From the NCBI GenBank assembly GCA_030549335.1, contig CM060188.1, forward strand, positions 46,403,696 to 46,467,695: a stretch of DNA of 64,000 nucleotides, read 5' to 3'. Within the stretch, counting starts at the first letter, position 1. Each line of letters starts with the position of its first letter. Below, piece after piece: positions 29,825-41,799 of the stretch. Position numbers and translations under genes: made by a program. The notes below the pieces were generated by a model. That model saw nothing but the letters and a program-made list of their open reading frames with translations, did no database searches and was not told the DNA's origin. The DNA comes from Pontederia crassipes (Eukaryota; Streptophyta; Magnoliopsida; Commelinales; Pontederiaceae).

Positions 29825-31690
29825 TGTAACATCCGAAAAAATAAATGAATAAATAAATAAAAAAATGAACAAATGGATAAGATCAAATAGAAGGTGACAA
29901 CTATGAGTGAACAAGATCAAAAGGGGCAAACTTGGAAATTCCTCCCACCACAACCCTTATAAGAAGGGCCCTCCTCCTTGGACAACCACCTTCCATTTCA
30001 TTTGCTTTCTTACCATCATGCTGCCCCTCACCTTCTTCTCCAATCGGATTGCTTCCTAGGTGGGGAATGACAAGAGGAGGACGACCGCCGGTGATTGGAA
30101 GAATTTCGTGCAAGGATCGACCAAGGGAAGAGGTAGGTGAATCTGAAATCCCTCTGAATAACCTAAATAGAATTAGGGCAGAATAATGGCTGTGATTTTT
30201 CTGAAATGTGATCCCTATTTGAATAAAGGAAATGAAAGAAAGGAAAAAAATAGATTTGTTTGATTTGATTGGAAATGTGTGGTTGATTTCTGATTTGTAA
30301 CTGTTTGGTTATTAAGTATGTGTTTCCCTTCATGATTTCATGTTTAGATGAGCATCTGAAAGTAGTGATTTCATTTAGGAATGAAAACCCTCGAAATTAT
30401 GATGCATGTTCGATTATGTTTTCACGCCGACTGGTCGACCGACCGATAGAGACCGGTCGACCTATCATTCCTTCAGGGTCACTTAGTTCGGCCGACCGAC
30501 CGGCCGAGATCCATTGAACATATACAGACCCATCGGTCGATCGATCCAGAGATATCGGTCGATCGATGATAGTTAACCGGCCGACCGAGCTCCATTGAAT
30601 AGACATAGAACCATCAGTCGGCCGATCTAGAGATATCGATCGACTGATTCAGAGATATCGGTCGACCGGTGTTCAGAAGTCGGTCGATCGATCAGTGAGA
30701 ACCGATCGATCGACCCTTAAGCCAGTTTTCGTTTTGTTTGCTGATTTATCTATATTCTTTCCATGATTATGATATGTTATTCCCTATTAATTGAATTGTG
30801 GTATGACTGAATCATTTGTTTTGTTATTGATCTGTCCAGTGATCCAATCCTCTTATAGAATGAAAGAATGATGAATTGCTAAAGTGATTAAGTAAGAAAG
30901 ATGAAAAGATAAAAGGATGGGTGGCCAGCCCATGCCAAGTGCTATAGTGAAGGGTCGTTCCCTTAGACATGGCTTGATCGTCCATAGGCTGCACAAGGCT
31001 GTATCATTTTGCTCGGCATAAAACTCAAAAAGTTAAAGGCACCTAAAATCACTAAGACTATGAAAAAGTACAAGGATAAAGAGTATACACAAATGATATG
31101 AGTATGATAATGATAAGTAAAGTATGATTATTAATCTAGCATGATTATTGGAACCTTTCATGATTATATGATCTTTGATCTCCTTTATCCATTGACATCT
31201 CAATATAATAATCTTATGCTCTCTCTATCTGATCTTGATATAAGTGATTAATGATTCTGACTAATTCTATTTACTCGTTATGCATTGTGTACCATATTGA
31301 TTCCCCACTAGACTGTATAGCTTACGGGAGGACCTCCTCCCTGTGTTGATTTCCACAGTGCCAGGTCAGTGATGGTGTTGAGATCGTGTGCCGCGACCAG
31401 CTCGAGTGATAATAAAGCACATGAACTTAAAAAGGGCATAGTTATTATTTTCTCTAATTTTCGCATTTATGAACTTGGATGTAATTCATATGTGATTCAT
31501 ATTATGGAGATTTTATAGTACTTTGAGACTTTCGCTACTATGATATTCCTATTTTTCCTCTTTATTCCTATTGCTGATATGTCACTGTTTTAATGGAGTT
31601 TTATTCAATCTTTATTTAAAGTTATAGTTTTTCGTAGCGCCTTCGGAGAGATCCTCGCCACGTGGTGTTGGTCAATTTGGGAGCGTTATA
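29825..31690 (+). repeat. Gypsy 3' LTR, full length
   Basis: This 1,866-bp LTR begins tgtaacatccg and ends gagcgttata; the terminal CA has decayed to TA. It carries a shorter array of GGTCGACCG-type palindromes at about 30428-30720 and is colinear with the 5' LTR from position 30125 on. Confidence 0.85.
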
Positions 31691-31861
31691 CTTTATGTTC
31701 TCCCGCGTGAGTGAGAGCGCCATCTCGTCTCGAGATGTCTGAGCATCGCACTTGGCACCACAACACCCTCTCTCCCTCGATCTCTATCGATCTCCCCTTC
31801 TCTCTCCTCCTTCCTCCCCTTTGGTGACTAAAGCGCCGGAGACTACGGGTCTGGAGGGAAA

Positions 31862-32131
31862 TGTTAAGAATTGTGGAAATAATTTATACATATTATACAC
31901 AACAGGTATTACTGCACATAGCAGTTACGGTAGTTAATATTGTAGCGAGAATATACACAAGGAAGTATATACAGAAGCTTCTAGTAGAAACACATGTATG
32001 ATAGTGTAGCACTATAAATAGAGAAGACGAGATGTAGCGAAGGGTTGGAATCATTATGAAATAAAATCCCCTTTGGTCTTTGCCCCCACATTGCTCTGCT
32101 CTTTCCTCTACTTCATGGATTATTTTCAACA
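31862..32131 (+). mobile_element. Candidate short solo LTR (Copia/TRIM size)
   Basis: A 270-bp segment starts TGTTAAG and ends TTCAACA. It has a TATA-like ctataaatagag near 32009 and an aataaaa polyadenylation-like word near 32060, the order expected in an LTR. The 5-bp flanks (ggaaa / agaag) do not match, so insertion is not proven. The flanks carry CT-rich (31765-31793) and GA-rich (32267-32296) sequence that are rough inverted repeats. Confidence 0.45.
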
Positions 32132-32326
32132 AGAAGAAGATATGGGGTCGGCAAAGGATGCTGGCGACGGCGACCTGGGCACCAAAGCCAAGGATGCCAA
32201 TGGCGAGCGCTTTGGGATGAAGATTGAAGTGTGTCCGAGGTGGTAGTGGGAGCACTCGCCGAAAAAGGGAGAGAGATCGATAGAGAGAGATAGAGGAGTC
32301 CATGAGACTCACCGGAGAGAGATTGG

Positions 32327-32362
<36 letters not shown>

Positions 32363-35152
32363 AATAGTGAGATCGTGGTAAAGAGTGAGAGGAAAAAAAT
32401 TCATGAGATGTACATCAGATGGGAAAAATCTTGCATGCAATCATTTGAGTCGTCCGATTTGATCTGAACAGTGAGATCGTGCATGCTTCACGCATTCATT
32501 TTACCCTTTTATATGCGCTGCTCGATGTATATTAATAAATTATAAGTTAAGGAAATAAACTGTTACAAAAGAGGTGAAGTATTCTATATAATCACAAAGT
32601 CACGAATGATCTTCACTGAGTGTATATTATAAAGTATTATAATTAATAATATAAAATTCAAAATTAAATCTGATAAAAAAATATTTCTTTATATGCAAAA
32701 AATTGATATAGTTTTAATATTAATCAATAAGTATTGTTACAATTATATTATTTTGTTTCGTTGCTTCTACTCTCTCTTATATGTGATCTTTTTTCAGAAT
32801 ATACTTCCATAATTAGTTATATGATATGTAAGAAAATATCATAAAGTATATAATAATATTTGGTAAATGAAGTGAAAATTAGAATAAAAAGCATCATATC
32901 AAATTATCTTATAATTAAGCTTTATTACATCAAACTTTTGAAAGAAATAATTAGCTAAATACAATATTAACATTAGTAATGAACATATATGAATGCTTAT
33001 TGGTAAAATTAAACATAATAAATTAGGAAAGTTGGTGTATAAGTTTATTAGGACGCAAGTATTAATATTCGTATTTAAACGAGTGATGATAAAAATATAA
33101 GAAAAAAATATAGTATTTAACTAAAAATATTAAGATTAAAAGTTAATTAGGATACTTAAAAAGAAGAAATATTATGTTTTAATTTATAATGGTATAAAAA
33201 AAGCACATGATACCAAGGGCCTGTTGGCATAATATTGATATTCTGCAGTATAATTTCCTTTCCAAAAAAATTACAATTTGCTGTTTGGATGTTAAAAGTA
33301 AAGAATAAAATACTATACTTTTATGTCAATTCCATGGAGAAAAAATTATGAGGTCTTATCTCTGTAAATTTTTCTATGAGTGCTAGAAAGACATCAATCA
33401 TTCTCTTATCACTTAATTATTATCATTGGTCTAACTTTTTTTATTTTTTTTTTATTTTTTACTTTTGTAAAAGTTTTCTACATCCAAACATCATAATGTA
33501 AAATTTACTTCACACATAGTAAGACACTTTTCAAAAAGTGCATTACCATGAAATTTTAAATTGTATAGAAATTTTACATTTGTGCATTATTTATTACTTA
33601 TTAACCAATTCCAGTGGGTGTACTTGCACCCATGGACATGATGAGGCTTATAAAGACATGAAAAAGTTGAGGTAGATAAGATAGGAATCTCAAAAAGATA
33701 ACATTTTACAACGAACTAATCGATAAATGTTCAAAATAATAACATAACAATTTTAAATTTTTTTCGGTGGTAATTTTTTTTCATTCTAATTGTTAGAATT
33801 TCTGCACGAGAAAAATTATGCACCATGAGAAAATTCAAGAAATTTAAAGTGATACGAAATTTTATTAGACGTAAAAATCAGAAGAGAATTATAAGATCAT
33901 ATTATTTTTTGTTTGGACCTCTAGAGAGTTTATATAGGCACTCTCTTTTACAAATGATAAGAATTATAAACTGACTGGAATTTTGAATTAATTTCTTAAA
34001 ATAAGACATTTATCTTGTGATAAGAAAATAAATTAATTCTGAATCACATACAGAATAACCTTAAGGAAAATCTGCTGAAGCGCCTGACTAAGAAGAGGGA
34101 CCGTATAAGATTACAATTGGGTTCATATTCGAGGCATTATCAGTACTAATTTTCCATTTTTTTAACACAAAGATACTATAATAGCCTCACATTTATATCA
34201 ATAATAATACATAAGTGTACTTATTGCCGACAGTCATTGCAGCAGTTCTAAAGAAACGAGATATATACATGTGCATGAACACAGACACCAAAATTTTTTA
34301 TGATGGAACCTTTCAATATATCATAATACAAAATTACAACGAAAACGACGTCGATACTTTAGGAGTCCAGCGAAGCCACTAGCAACAGCTTTGAAATGAA
34401 TGATGGCTTCCATAAAAAAGCTATAGAATGATAAGCATCAAAGAATGCAACCTTGCAATAATTCAGTTCTTGAAGACGTCTCTATGACGTTCCAAGAAAG
34501 ATAATTTCATATGAAAAGTATCTCTGATTATATTCAAAAACAAAGTAAACACTGAAATAGAAGTTTATGTCTTGAAGACGTGAATACTCGAAATTTAGAA
34601 TCATGTGTATTCATATCGCACCCACCCAAATATGGAATTAATTAGGAACGGATATTAGTAGTCATGAAAAAAAAGTACTTTACTAGAAAAAAAAAAAGTT
34701 AACACTAACCTGTGAAATCTGTGCCTTTTATATGAAATTTCGTAGTATCCGTACGCTTCGGCTTTGTTTTCACCACCTCCGGAGACTCGGGACGCGATAA
34801 ACTTTCTCTCTCCAAGATTGAGAGAAAAAAAAAAGTGTGCCCATCCCGGGAATAGGGAGCTCGTGGATTGAGTGCATCAGATGTATCCGTCCCAACACGA
34901 TTTCTTTATGGAAAACATTTGTCTGATGTCTTATCTGCAAGCACCGGGATCTGCATGACATTATTGGTGAAATGAGAAGAGCATAGTTGACTTTCCCCCA
35001 CCAGTAGCAGCACTTAATGCACTTAAATGAGAACCACAATTTTGGTTTGTTAATATCTATCTTTGGAATTCATGACAGAGCATACAAAAACAGAAGAGGA
35101 ACTGGGAAGGGAAGAGAAGTGAACAAGGGAAAAAGGAAAGAGTGTGAAACGC
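32132..35152. other. Intergenic DNA upstream of the dehydrogenase gene
   Basis: A (GA)n run lies at about 32328-32357. A block gatctgaa(t/c)agtgagatcgtg occurs twice (32357 and 32461). From 32500 to 34700 the DNA is AT-rich without credible genes. The last ~400 bp before the ATG at 35153 should hold the dehydrogenase promoter and leader, but no TATA box stood out. Confidence 0.5.
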
Positions 35153-37098
35153 ATGGAGCACCAAGAGAAGGTTGTGGTGGGATGGGCTGCAAGGGACACC
35201 ACCGGGATCCTCTCCCCCTTCACCTTCCCCCTCAAGTCAGTTTTTTCATCATCGTCAATTATACGAACTTGCCTTGCATGATCCATCCATGGTGAAATGG
35301 TGCCATGGACTCCCTGCACTGTTTCTGAAGAATTTGCAGGCGGACTACTGTATTAGTTCGGCAAACACGTCATAAAAATGACAGCTTTGATTAAACAGAA
35401 GACGAGATGAAGTCGAATGCATCGAACAGTAGTACAGTGATATATGCACGACTTAACCAAAAACAAAAACAAAAAAAGATCTCTGTTGACTCGAGTTGTC
35501 TGTTTTTTGATTGAGACCTTGACTCTGCAATTACTCTGCGTTTTCTTGTGCAGGGAGAAGAAGAACGATGATGTTACCGTGAAGGTGTTGTATTGCGGCA
35601 TTTGCCACACCGATCTTTCAACCATCACTAACGAGTGGGGAAATGCAAACTATCCTCTAGTCCCTGGGTAAGTAAAGTAACAAATACTAACAGCATATGA
35701 ATTACTTGAGTTTTTTTCTGATTGGAATGACATGCTAATTACTTGAAACCTTTCATCAATCCGTGCACAGGCATGAAGTAGTTGGCGTTGTGACTGAAGT
35801 AGGGAGTGATGTGAAGAAGTTCAAGGTTGGGGACACGGTCGGTGTGGGCTACATGGTCGGCAGTTGTCTCGCTTGCGATGACTGCGGCAAGGATTCCGAG
35901 AATTACTGCGCAAAGATGGTCTGCACCTTCAACAGCTCCTTCCCGGACGGCACGAAGACCCACGGAGGGTTCTCCGACACCATGGTCGTTAGCGAGCATT
36001 TCACGGTGAAGATCCCCGACGGCGTGGCGCTCGAGAAGTTTGCGCCCCTGCTCTGTGCAGGCGTCACCGTCTACTCCCCGATGAAGCACCACGGGCTCAA
36101 CAAGCCAGGGATGCATCTGGGGGTCGTGGGGCTCGGTGGCCTTGGTCACCTGGCCGTGAGGTTTGGCAAGGCGCATGGGATGAGAGTCACAGTGATCAGC
36201 TCCAGCGCCCGGAAGGAGAAGGAGGCCATCGAGCAGTTCGGCGCCGACTCTCTGATCGTCAGTCGAAACGCCGAGCAAATGAAGGTACCAAAAAGATCAG
36301 TGATGCCAAATTCTAACAGATTCACCTCGCCGTTCCTGGATGATTATTATTATATTTCTGCAACACCTGTGACTTTGTGTTCTTGTTCTCTTGTGTTGTG
36401 GGCGTAGGCTGCCACAGGCACCATGGATGGCATCATAAACACAGTTTCTGCTGTGCACCCCCTTGTTCCGTTGCTTGCATTGCTCAAGACCCATGGAAAA
36501 ATGATCATGATCGGTGGACCTGCAGATCCTTTCGAGGTACCAGCGTCTTCTCTGATCTTCGGTAAGTGCATTTCTCCATGGCACCTCCGATGACTTCAAT
36601 GAACTTATCCATAGATAACAGAAATGGAAGAACAGGCAAACATTAACTGCAAACAATTCTGGTTGAACCGATGACTTAATACTGCTGCCCATGAGGAGAG
36701 AGGATGTTGGATGAATATAGTAGACCTTTTTTTTTTGTTGACCTGATGCATTAATGAGGCTTGACTGCAAAATTACACATTGTTTGGAATGATCACAACT
36801 CGATCGAACTGCAAAATTAAGTTGCTTGCCAAATATAATATACAGCTTCATTTGAGCATGCAGTGAACATATTACTTGGTTAATGCATGCAGGAGCGAAG
36901 AGCTTGACTGGGACCATGGTGGGTGGAATGAAGGACACCCAGGAGATGGTGGACTTCGCCGCGGAGCACAAGATTGCCGCGGAGGTGGAGGTGGTCGGGA
37001 TGGGGGAGGTCAACGTGGCCATGGAGAGGCTTGCAAAGGGTGATGTGAGATACCGCTTTGTCATTGATGTGGCCAACACCATCGCTGCTGCTACCTAA
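35153..37098 (+). CDS. Zinc-dependent alcohol dehydrogenase, cinnamyl alcohol/mannitol dehydrogenase family
   Basis: A medium-chain NADP(H)-dependent dehydrogenase; family members reduce hydroxycinnamaldehydes or oxidise mannitol or terpene alcohols in the cytosol. Exons 35153-35235, 35554-35667, 35771-36284, 36408-36561 and 36893-37098 have GT/AG borders and join to 1,071 bp, 356 residues, normal for the family. The start is [18 protein letters not shown]. Catalytic zinc ligands lie in YCGICHTDL and GHEVVGVV, the latter split by an intron. The structural-zinc cysteines lie in [17 protein letters not shown]. The nucleotide-binding loop is [15 protein letters not shown]. The C-terminus reads [14 protein letters not shown]. 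Exon 3 is very GC-rich. Substrate cannot be read from sequence: this looks like a CAD-like or 'probable mannitol dehydrogenase' member rather than proven lignin CAD. No defect is seen. Confidence 0.93.
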
Positions 37099-37769
37099 TG
37101 GATTGTGTGGAGGAAGAAATTAAGAGACGTCATGATTTCCATGCCATGCCATCTAGAGAAATGAGTGTGCTGCTAATGCTGTATGCCTGTATGTGGATGT
37201 TGGCTATCCAGGGATGAAATGGTTGTTTCTTTAGGTTTGGACCATTTAATAAACGACATGTCAATTGTTTTATAATTCGCTTATGTTCATGTTTTTTTTA
37301 AGACTTCTGAGATGCTTCGTCTGTTCCATGGATAATATCATCTCTTGAAGTTAAGATCTGCAATCTTTTGGAACACGGCTGTTATGTAATTGTCTTCATA
37401 TAAAACACCTTACAAGTAGCATAACAAAAATGCATTCCTCGTCATCAGTGAGTTTGCTCGTGATAATTGTGATCCATTGAGAGAATCAATGACTACATTT
37501 TTGTGCTACAACATCTGTGAATTCTTAGTTGATTCTTTACAAGAGATTAATCTGGATATATGCCCAGGTATTGATAACTATTCTCGAAACGTCGCAGAAG
37601 AGAATGTGATATGATGAGATGGAATGCTAGCTATGAATTCGCCATCAGATTTGGGTCTAACATTTTATACTACTTTTTTACTTCTACCTTGGAGCATTTG
37701 CCATACCACCACCACTCCCTCCCCTTCATGAATCCCATGCATGCATTGTTTGGTTGAAGACTCATTAAG
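37099..37769. other. 3' UTR and intergenic DNA
   Basis: This holds the presumed dehydrogenase 3' UTR (aataaa-like word near 37249) and unremarkable sequence up to the hAT target site at 37770. Confidence 0.5.
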
Positions 37770-37777
37770 GGAAGACG

Positions 37778-38290
37778 TAGGGGTGCGCATGACCCGGTCG
37801 ACCTGGACCACATTGACTCAAATTTTTGAGAAATATTTCTAGCTCGATTATAAGTCGGGCCGGATTCATGTCAAAGAATAAAAAAATACGATAGTTTCGG
37901 ATCGGGACCGGGTCCAACATATAAAAACCCAACTTGAGATCCGACCCAATTATAATAATAAAAATGTATTAATAATATTGATATAGCTCTAATTATTTGA
38001 CAATCTGATCATTACTTTTTATTTTGAAGTGTTAAAAATATTCTATTGTCTTATTATAGTTGATGTTTTTTTATTAAATTATGATTTAAATTTACTAATT
38101 ATCACAAGTTTTCTATATTTTTAATTTTTTTAAAAAATTTTTTGACCTGATTCCATTCCCAATTTCATTCTCGATTTTTTTGGACCGACCCGAACCCAGT
38201 ACCGATCAGGACCGGTTCCAGTACCGAGTCCAAATTTTTTTGGACCCAGCAAAAATCGGGTCAAGCCAAATCCGGGTTTGCTCTTCCCTA
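37778..38290. mobile_element. hAT-type MITE, TAGGGGT family, second copy
   Basis: A 513-bp element has ends taggggtgcgcatgacccgg and, reverse-complemented, tagggaagagcaaacccgg. The 8-bp flanks are GGAAGACG (37770-37777) and GGAAAACG (38291-38298), one mismatch. Sub-terminal CGGGTC-type words and an AT-rich centre match the copy at 19984-20483. There is no coding sequence. Confidence 0.75.
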
Positions 38291-38298
38291 GGAAAACG

Positions 38299-39046
38299 AA
38301 AGTAAGATAATGAAATGAAAGAAAATTATGGTGAAATGAAAGTAATCAAGTGCTTGAATATGGGAAAGTTAGGCCATGCGTAAAGATAACAAATTAGTTC
38401 AGTGCGGCCAGCTTTAATTTGTGATATGCTTCCTTAAATGACAACTCCTTGTCCAGTTATTAGAAAAAGGAAGAGATGAGAATGTAGAATTTGCTCTGGG
38501 ATGATCTCTATTTCTTTTATCTTCGTGAAAGAAGTGTTGAAATCCAATGTAATGCTTCAATTCAAAAGTAGGATTCCGTTCACTATTTAATACTCTGGTT
38601 AGAAAAATAAAAGAACATTACCTTTCATAGTTCAGCACTAGCAATGAAAATGCTAAGTTTTAAATTTGAAAGGGAGAATGCTCAGGACATGGACACTAAC
38701 AAAATACAATCATGCAAGTTTTCTTTTGAGAATCATACCTTATCTATTTATACCTGATGAGTTTAGCAGGTTTATGCATCTAAGCAAGTAATTAGGCAAT
38801 ATTTTTCATTCAGACCATAAAAATTGTTAATAGAGAAGCAAAGTACATTAAGAAGTCATTATTGTCATTCACTTGAGCTAATCTGTTTTAAAAACTTACA
38901 CAATACATTCAAACTTTGACTATTTTTGGTTTAAAGCTCAGAAATACAAGGCAACGCCCTAATCAATACAGCTGCATAACTTTTCCATGAAAACTGTCCC
39001 AGTGTCCTCTAATAAATAAAAAACAACATTATTAGAAGCAGTGGAC
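38299..39046. other. Intergenic AT-rich DNA, no gene seen
   Basis: Nothing recognisable. It may hold the 3' end of the broken gene whose exons begin at 39047. Confidence 0.4.
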
Positions 39047-40817
39047 CTCCTTGCGATATTTAAGATTGCTTCTATATCAAATCCAAATGATGAATCAGCG
39101 CAGATAGCAAAATTATCTTCATTGGTTCCACGACCGGCCTGCACATAAAAAAACATTTAATAATTATCATGTGAAAATAAAATATGATGATACCACAACT
39201 ACTGTATGCAAGCTTTATATTCACCGCTGATATCTTCCTCTTCACATCAGATATGGTAAGATGGCTCCCAAAATATCTGCATAATATGGAACAAGCAAGT
39301 CCAAGTTTTACAAATTCATGCATCTGCATTATTGAAGAGATTACAGAACTAACAATGGAGTAGTTAACTTTTCATAACCAAGGGAATTTGAAACCAATGT
39401 TGTCAAAATCGCGAGTTGACTCGTGGAATCGTCCGAGTTCACAATCTTACCTAAGAAAACCAAGTTGGATCGGTCTCCAACTCGGTTTTGTCCAGCACGT
39501 GATTCGTGGAATCGGTTGACACGGCGTGTCGCCGAGTCAACCTGTTAACATTTTTTTTAGGTTTTTATCGTGGCTCACTAACCTCTCATGAGGACACGAC
39601 AACGATTATCGTGGCTCACTAACCTCTCACGAGGACACGACAACGAAGCTCGTCGATCGCCGCTCATCGCTCGTCGATCGCCGCTTGCCGTTCGCCACTG
39701 CATTCGCCGGTTGTTGCTGCTCATGTTTCGCCGCTGTCGTTCCATCTCACCGGAATGTTTGCAGAATCTCACTGCTGTCGTTTTCGCGTTTTTTTCGCTG
39801 CCCTTGGTTTCGCCGGTCATCGTCTTCATCTTCGCTCCTTGCTGGTCCTTTTTCGCCGGTCTTCGTCTTCATCTTCCTCCTCGTGTTCTCTTTGGTTCTC
39901 CTCACTTCTCGCGAGCAGAAAAGGAGCTTCGTCCTCTTCCACTCGTGAGCAGAAGAGGAGGAGCTTCGTCCTCTTCCACTCGCGAGCAGAGGAGGGAGCA
40001 GAAGAGGAGGATGGAGGAGAGGAATCGCCTTCTGTTCTGCTCCGATTATGTTCTTCGCCTTCTTCCACTCGCGAGCAGAGGGAGCAGAAGAGGAGGATGG
40101 AGGAGGGGAATCGCCTTCTGTTCTGCTTAGTTTCTGTTGTTCGCCTTCTTCCACTCGCGAGCAGATGAGGGAGCAGAAGAGGAGGATGGAGGAGAGGAAT
40201 CGCCTTCTTCGCTTCGCCTTCTGTTATGCTTCACCTTCTTCCACTCGCGCGCAGAGCAGCAGAAGAGTAGGATGGAGGAGAGGAATCGCCTTCTGTTCTG
40301 TTTTGGTTCTGTTCTGCTTCACCGTGGCTTCGCCTTCTGTTCTGCAGCTTCAGTGTAGTCGGCGCAAGTCGCTTATGTTCTGCAGCTCGATGGCACAAGT
40401 GGCCTTCTATTCTGAAGAAGAAGTCGCCTTCTGTCAGTGCAGAATTATTATTGATTTGAATCACTGTGTCTGTGACTTAAGTGCAGAATTATGTCATCTG
40501 CCGATGGTTCTGGGCCTTCTCGTAATGGTGGTTCAGGTTCTCAACCTCAAAATAACATTTCGGTAGAATCGGGCGAGTCGTGTTACGATCTCACGTTTTA
40601 TGAGTTCACCCGGACTTTCCGTGTCGACTCCGATTTACGAGTTTGACAACATTGTTTGAAACAAAAGGTTTAGTACAATTGAGAACAATGATAACAAAAC
40701 AACATCAACAGGAACAAAGGAAGATAAAGCTGCTAGCTTACCCAAGTGATAGATGTCAATCGACTAAGTCATGAGAACATGCCCTCTGCACGAATATTTC
40801 AGCCACTCGGCCATAAT
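39047..40817 (-). pseudogene. Three joined exons of an unidentified gene, one stop codon
   Basis: Minus-strand exons 40742-40817, 39225-39276 and 39047-39138 have AG acceptors and GT donors, and their phases fit without adjustment. The joined frame reads ...GRVAEIFVQRACSHDLVD-stop-HLSLG, then YFGSHLTISDVKRKISA, then AGRGTNEDNFAICADSS and FGFDIEAILNIAR. The stop is TGA at 40756-40758, one C-to-T step from Arg CGA. I do not recognise the family. A further candidate exon lies at 43885-43985 (open except for stops that also look like CGA to TGA), so the gene may extend rightward. The hAT element 39395-40654 sits in the intron between the first two exons named. It is either a decaying duplicate or a frame I have misread around the stop. 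Confidence 0.45.
39395..40654 (+). mobile_element. hAT-type non-autonomous element, CAATGTTGT family, 1.26 kb
   Basis: Ends CAATGTTGTCAAA and TTTGACAACATTG are perfect inverted repeats over 13 bp, flanked by an exact 8-bp duplication TTTGAAAC (39387-39394 and 40655-40662). Positions 39974-40320 hold about four copies of an 86-90 bp GC-rich unit starting ttccactcgcg. Near the right end an ATG at 40491 opens a Ser/Gly-rich frame (MSSADGSGPSRNGGSGSQPQ) like the start of some hAT transposases, but it continues only about 30 codons before terminal sequence. There is no transposase catalytic region. The long ORFs here are by-products of the repeat array. Confidence 0.85.
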
Positions 40818-41069
40818 CTGCATTTTCATAACATAGCATGTAAAGATGACAATTCTTAGAAAGAAAAGAATGATTAACCAGTGTGTTAATCATCCACATC
40901 CATTTTATTCATTCATTAAGGAGCAAGGGTTACAAGATAATGATAAAAGGTAAAAGGCAGAGCCAAAGCATCAGATTTGACTTAAAGGTAGCCAAAGTAT
41001 CAGATTGAGTTCCGCTTAAAAGTCAGCCAGGTGGCATGACTGATTATGTTGTCCACATAGCATCATTCT

Positions 41070-41790
41070 CCATGAAAAAACCACCCTATTTCTTCGAAAA
41101 GCCAGATTGCCCATGGCATTGCGAAGAGAGAGGCCATGTCCTTTCTAGATCTATATGTGACAGAGGAGGTAGAGGAATCACCCAGGCAAAAACAGGTACA
41201 GAACTCAGGTTCTGCCATATGAGATCCAAGATATGTTAAGACCTGTTACAGACCTCACCAGAAATGCTACAGAAGGAAAACAAGTGAGAAGTATCCTCCT
41301 CCAGATCCTGTCACACATCTTACAGTTCAGAGAAATCCATGTAATCCAACTGGCCCAATACAAGTCAGTAAGAATCCGCTTTCTTCTTAACAAGCATTGG
41401 AAGATTTTGATTTTTAGAGGGACCCTGGTTTTCCAGATAGGTGAAAGATGATGTATGCTTGTTTAACAGTAAAAAGGCCGCGCAATCAAGACCATCCATC
41501 ACTTACTGAACTGTTCAGGTTGTATGGCTGGCTCAACCATGTTGAGCAAAGTCAACAGATTTGAGATGCAGGCATCAGATAGAGAACTGTAAAAGGTAGG
41601 CGCCCAGCAGAAGGGTCAGCCGAAACTTCCAAGAGTGTGGCGTTTCTGTTTTGAGACAGCACAATATTAATGTGGAAAACGCTCAGAAAATGTCTGATCA
41701 GGCAGTCATTTGTCAAGCCAGAATAAGAACTGGTAACCTGAGCCGATGATAGGGCTGATGAAAGGTCTTAAGCAGGACAGGATCTGAGAA
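41070..41790 (-). mobile_element. L1-type LINE fragment (post-RT, zf-RVT region), decayed
   Basis: Minus-strand translation gives, in order and across frame changes, ISPIIGSGYQFLFWLDK-stop-LPD (near 41760-41710), SERFPHIN, LFTVKQAY (near 41490), KIKIFQWLLRRKRILTDLYW (near 41420-41340) and RNAMGNLAF (near 41110). This is the order of the region after reverse transcriptase in plant L1 elements, including the zinc-binding zf-RVT segment. The stop after FWLDK stands where Trp is normal. No ends or tail could be placed, and the decay may extend left or right, perhaps to about 42240. Confidence 0.55.
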
Positions 41791-41799
41791 ATGCCCTTC

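Larger units (their letters stand above)
23575..31690 (+). mobile_element. Defective Gypsy (chromodomain/Tekay-like) retrotransposon
   Basis: It has a 5' LTR remnant 23575-25385, a primer-binding site tgatatcagagcc at 25390-25402 (tRNA-Met type, one base off), an internal region 25403-29824, and a 3' LTR 29825-31690. A polypurine-like ttttaagggggtaatga precedes the 3' LTR. The 5' LTR lacks the first ~300 bp of the 3' copy and is fused directly to the Copia LTR stub. Only integrase and chromodomain coding sequence survives (about 28500-29783). Gag, protease and reverse transcriptase are absent, and 25403-28480 is non-coding. No target duplication could be tested because the left end is lost. 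Confidence 0.85.

Noticed and set aside
33205-33640. MITE beginning gggcctgttggcat
   Set aside because: The left end resembles known MITE termini, but no inverted partner or duplication could be found on the right.
35739-36278. 179-codon minus-strand ORF
   Set aside because: Antisense shadow of the GC-rich dehydrogenase exon 3.
39588-40566. Overlapping ORFs of 80-180 codons on both strands
   Set aside because: They are produced by the 86-90 bp minisatellite inside the hAT element; the encoded repeats look meaningless in every frame.
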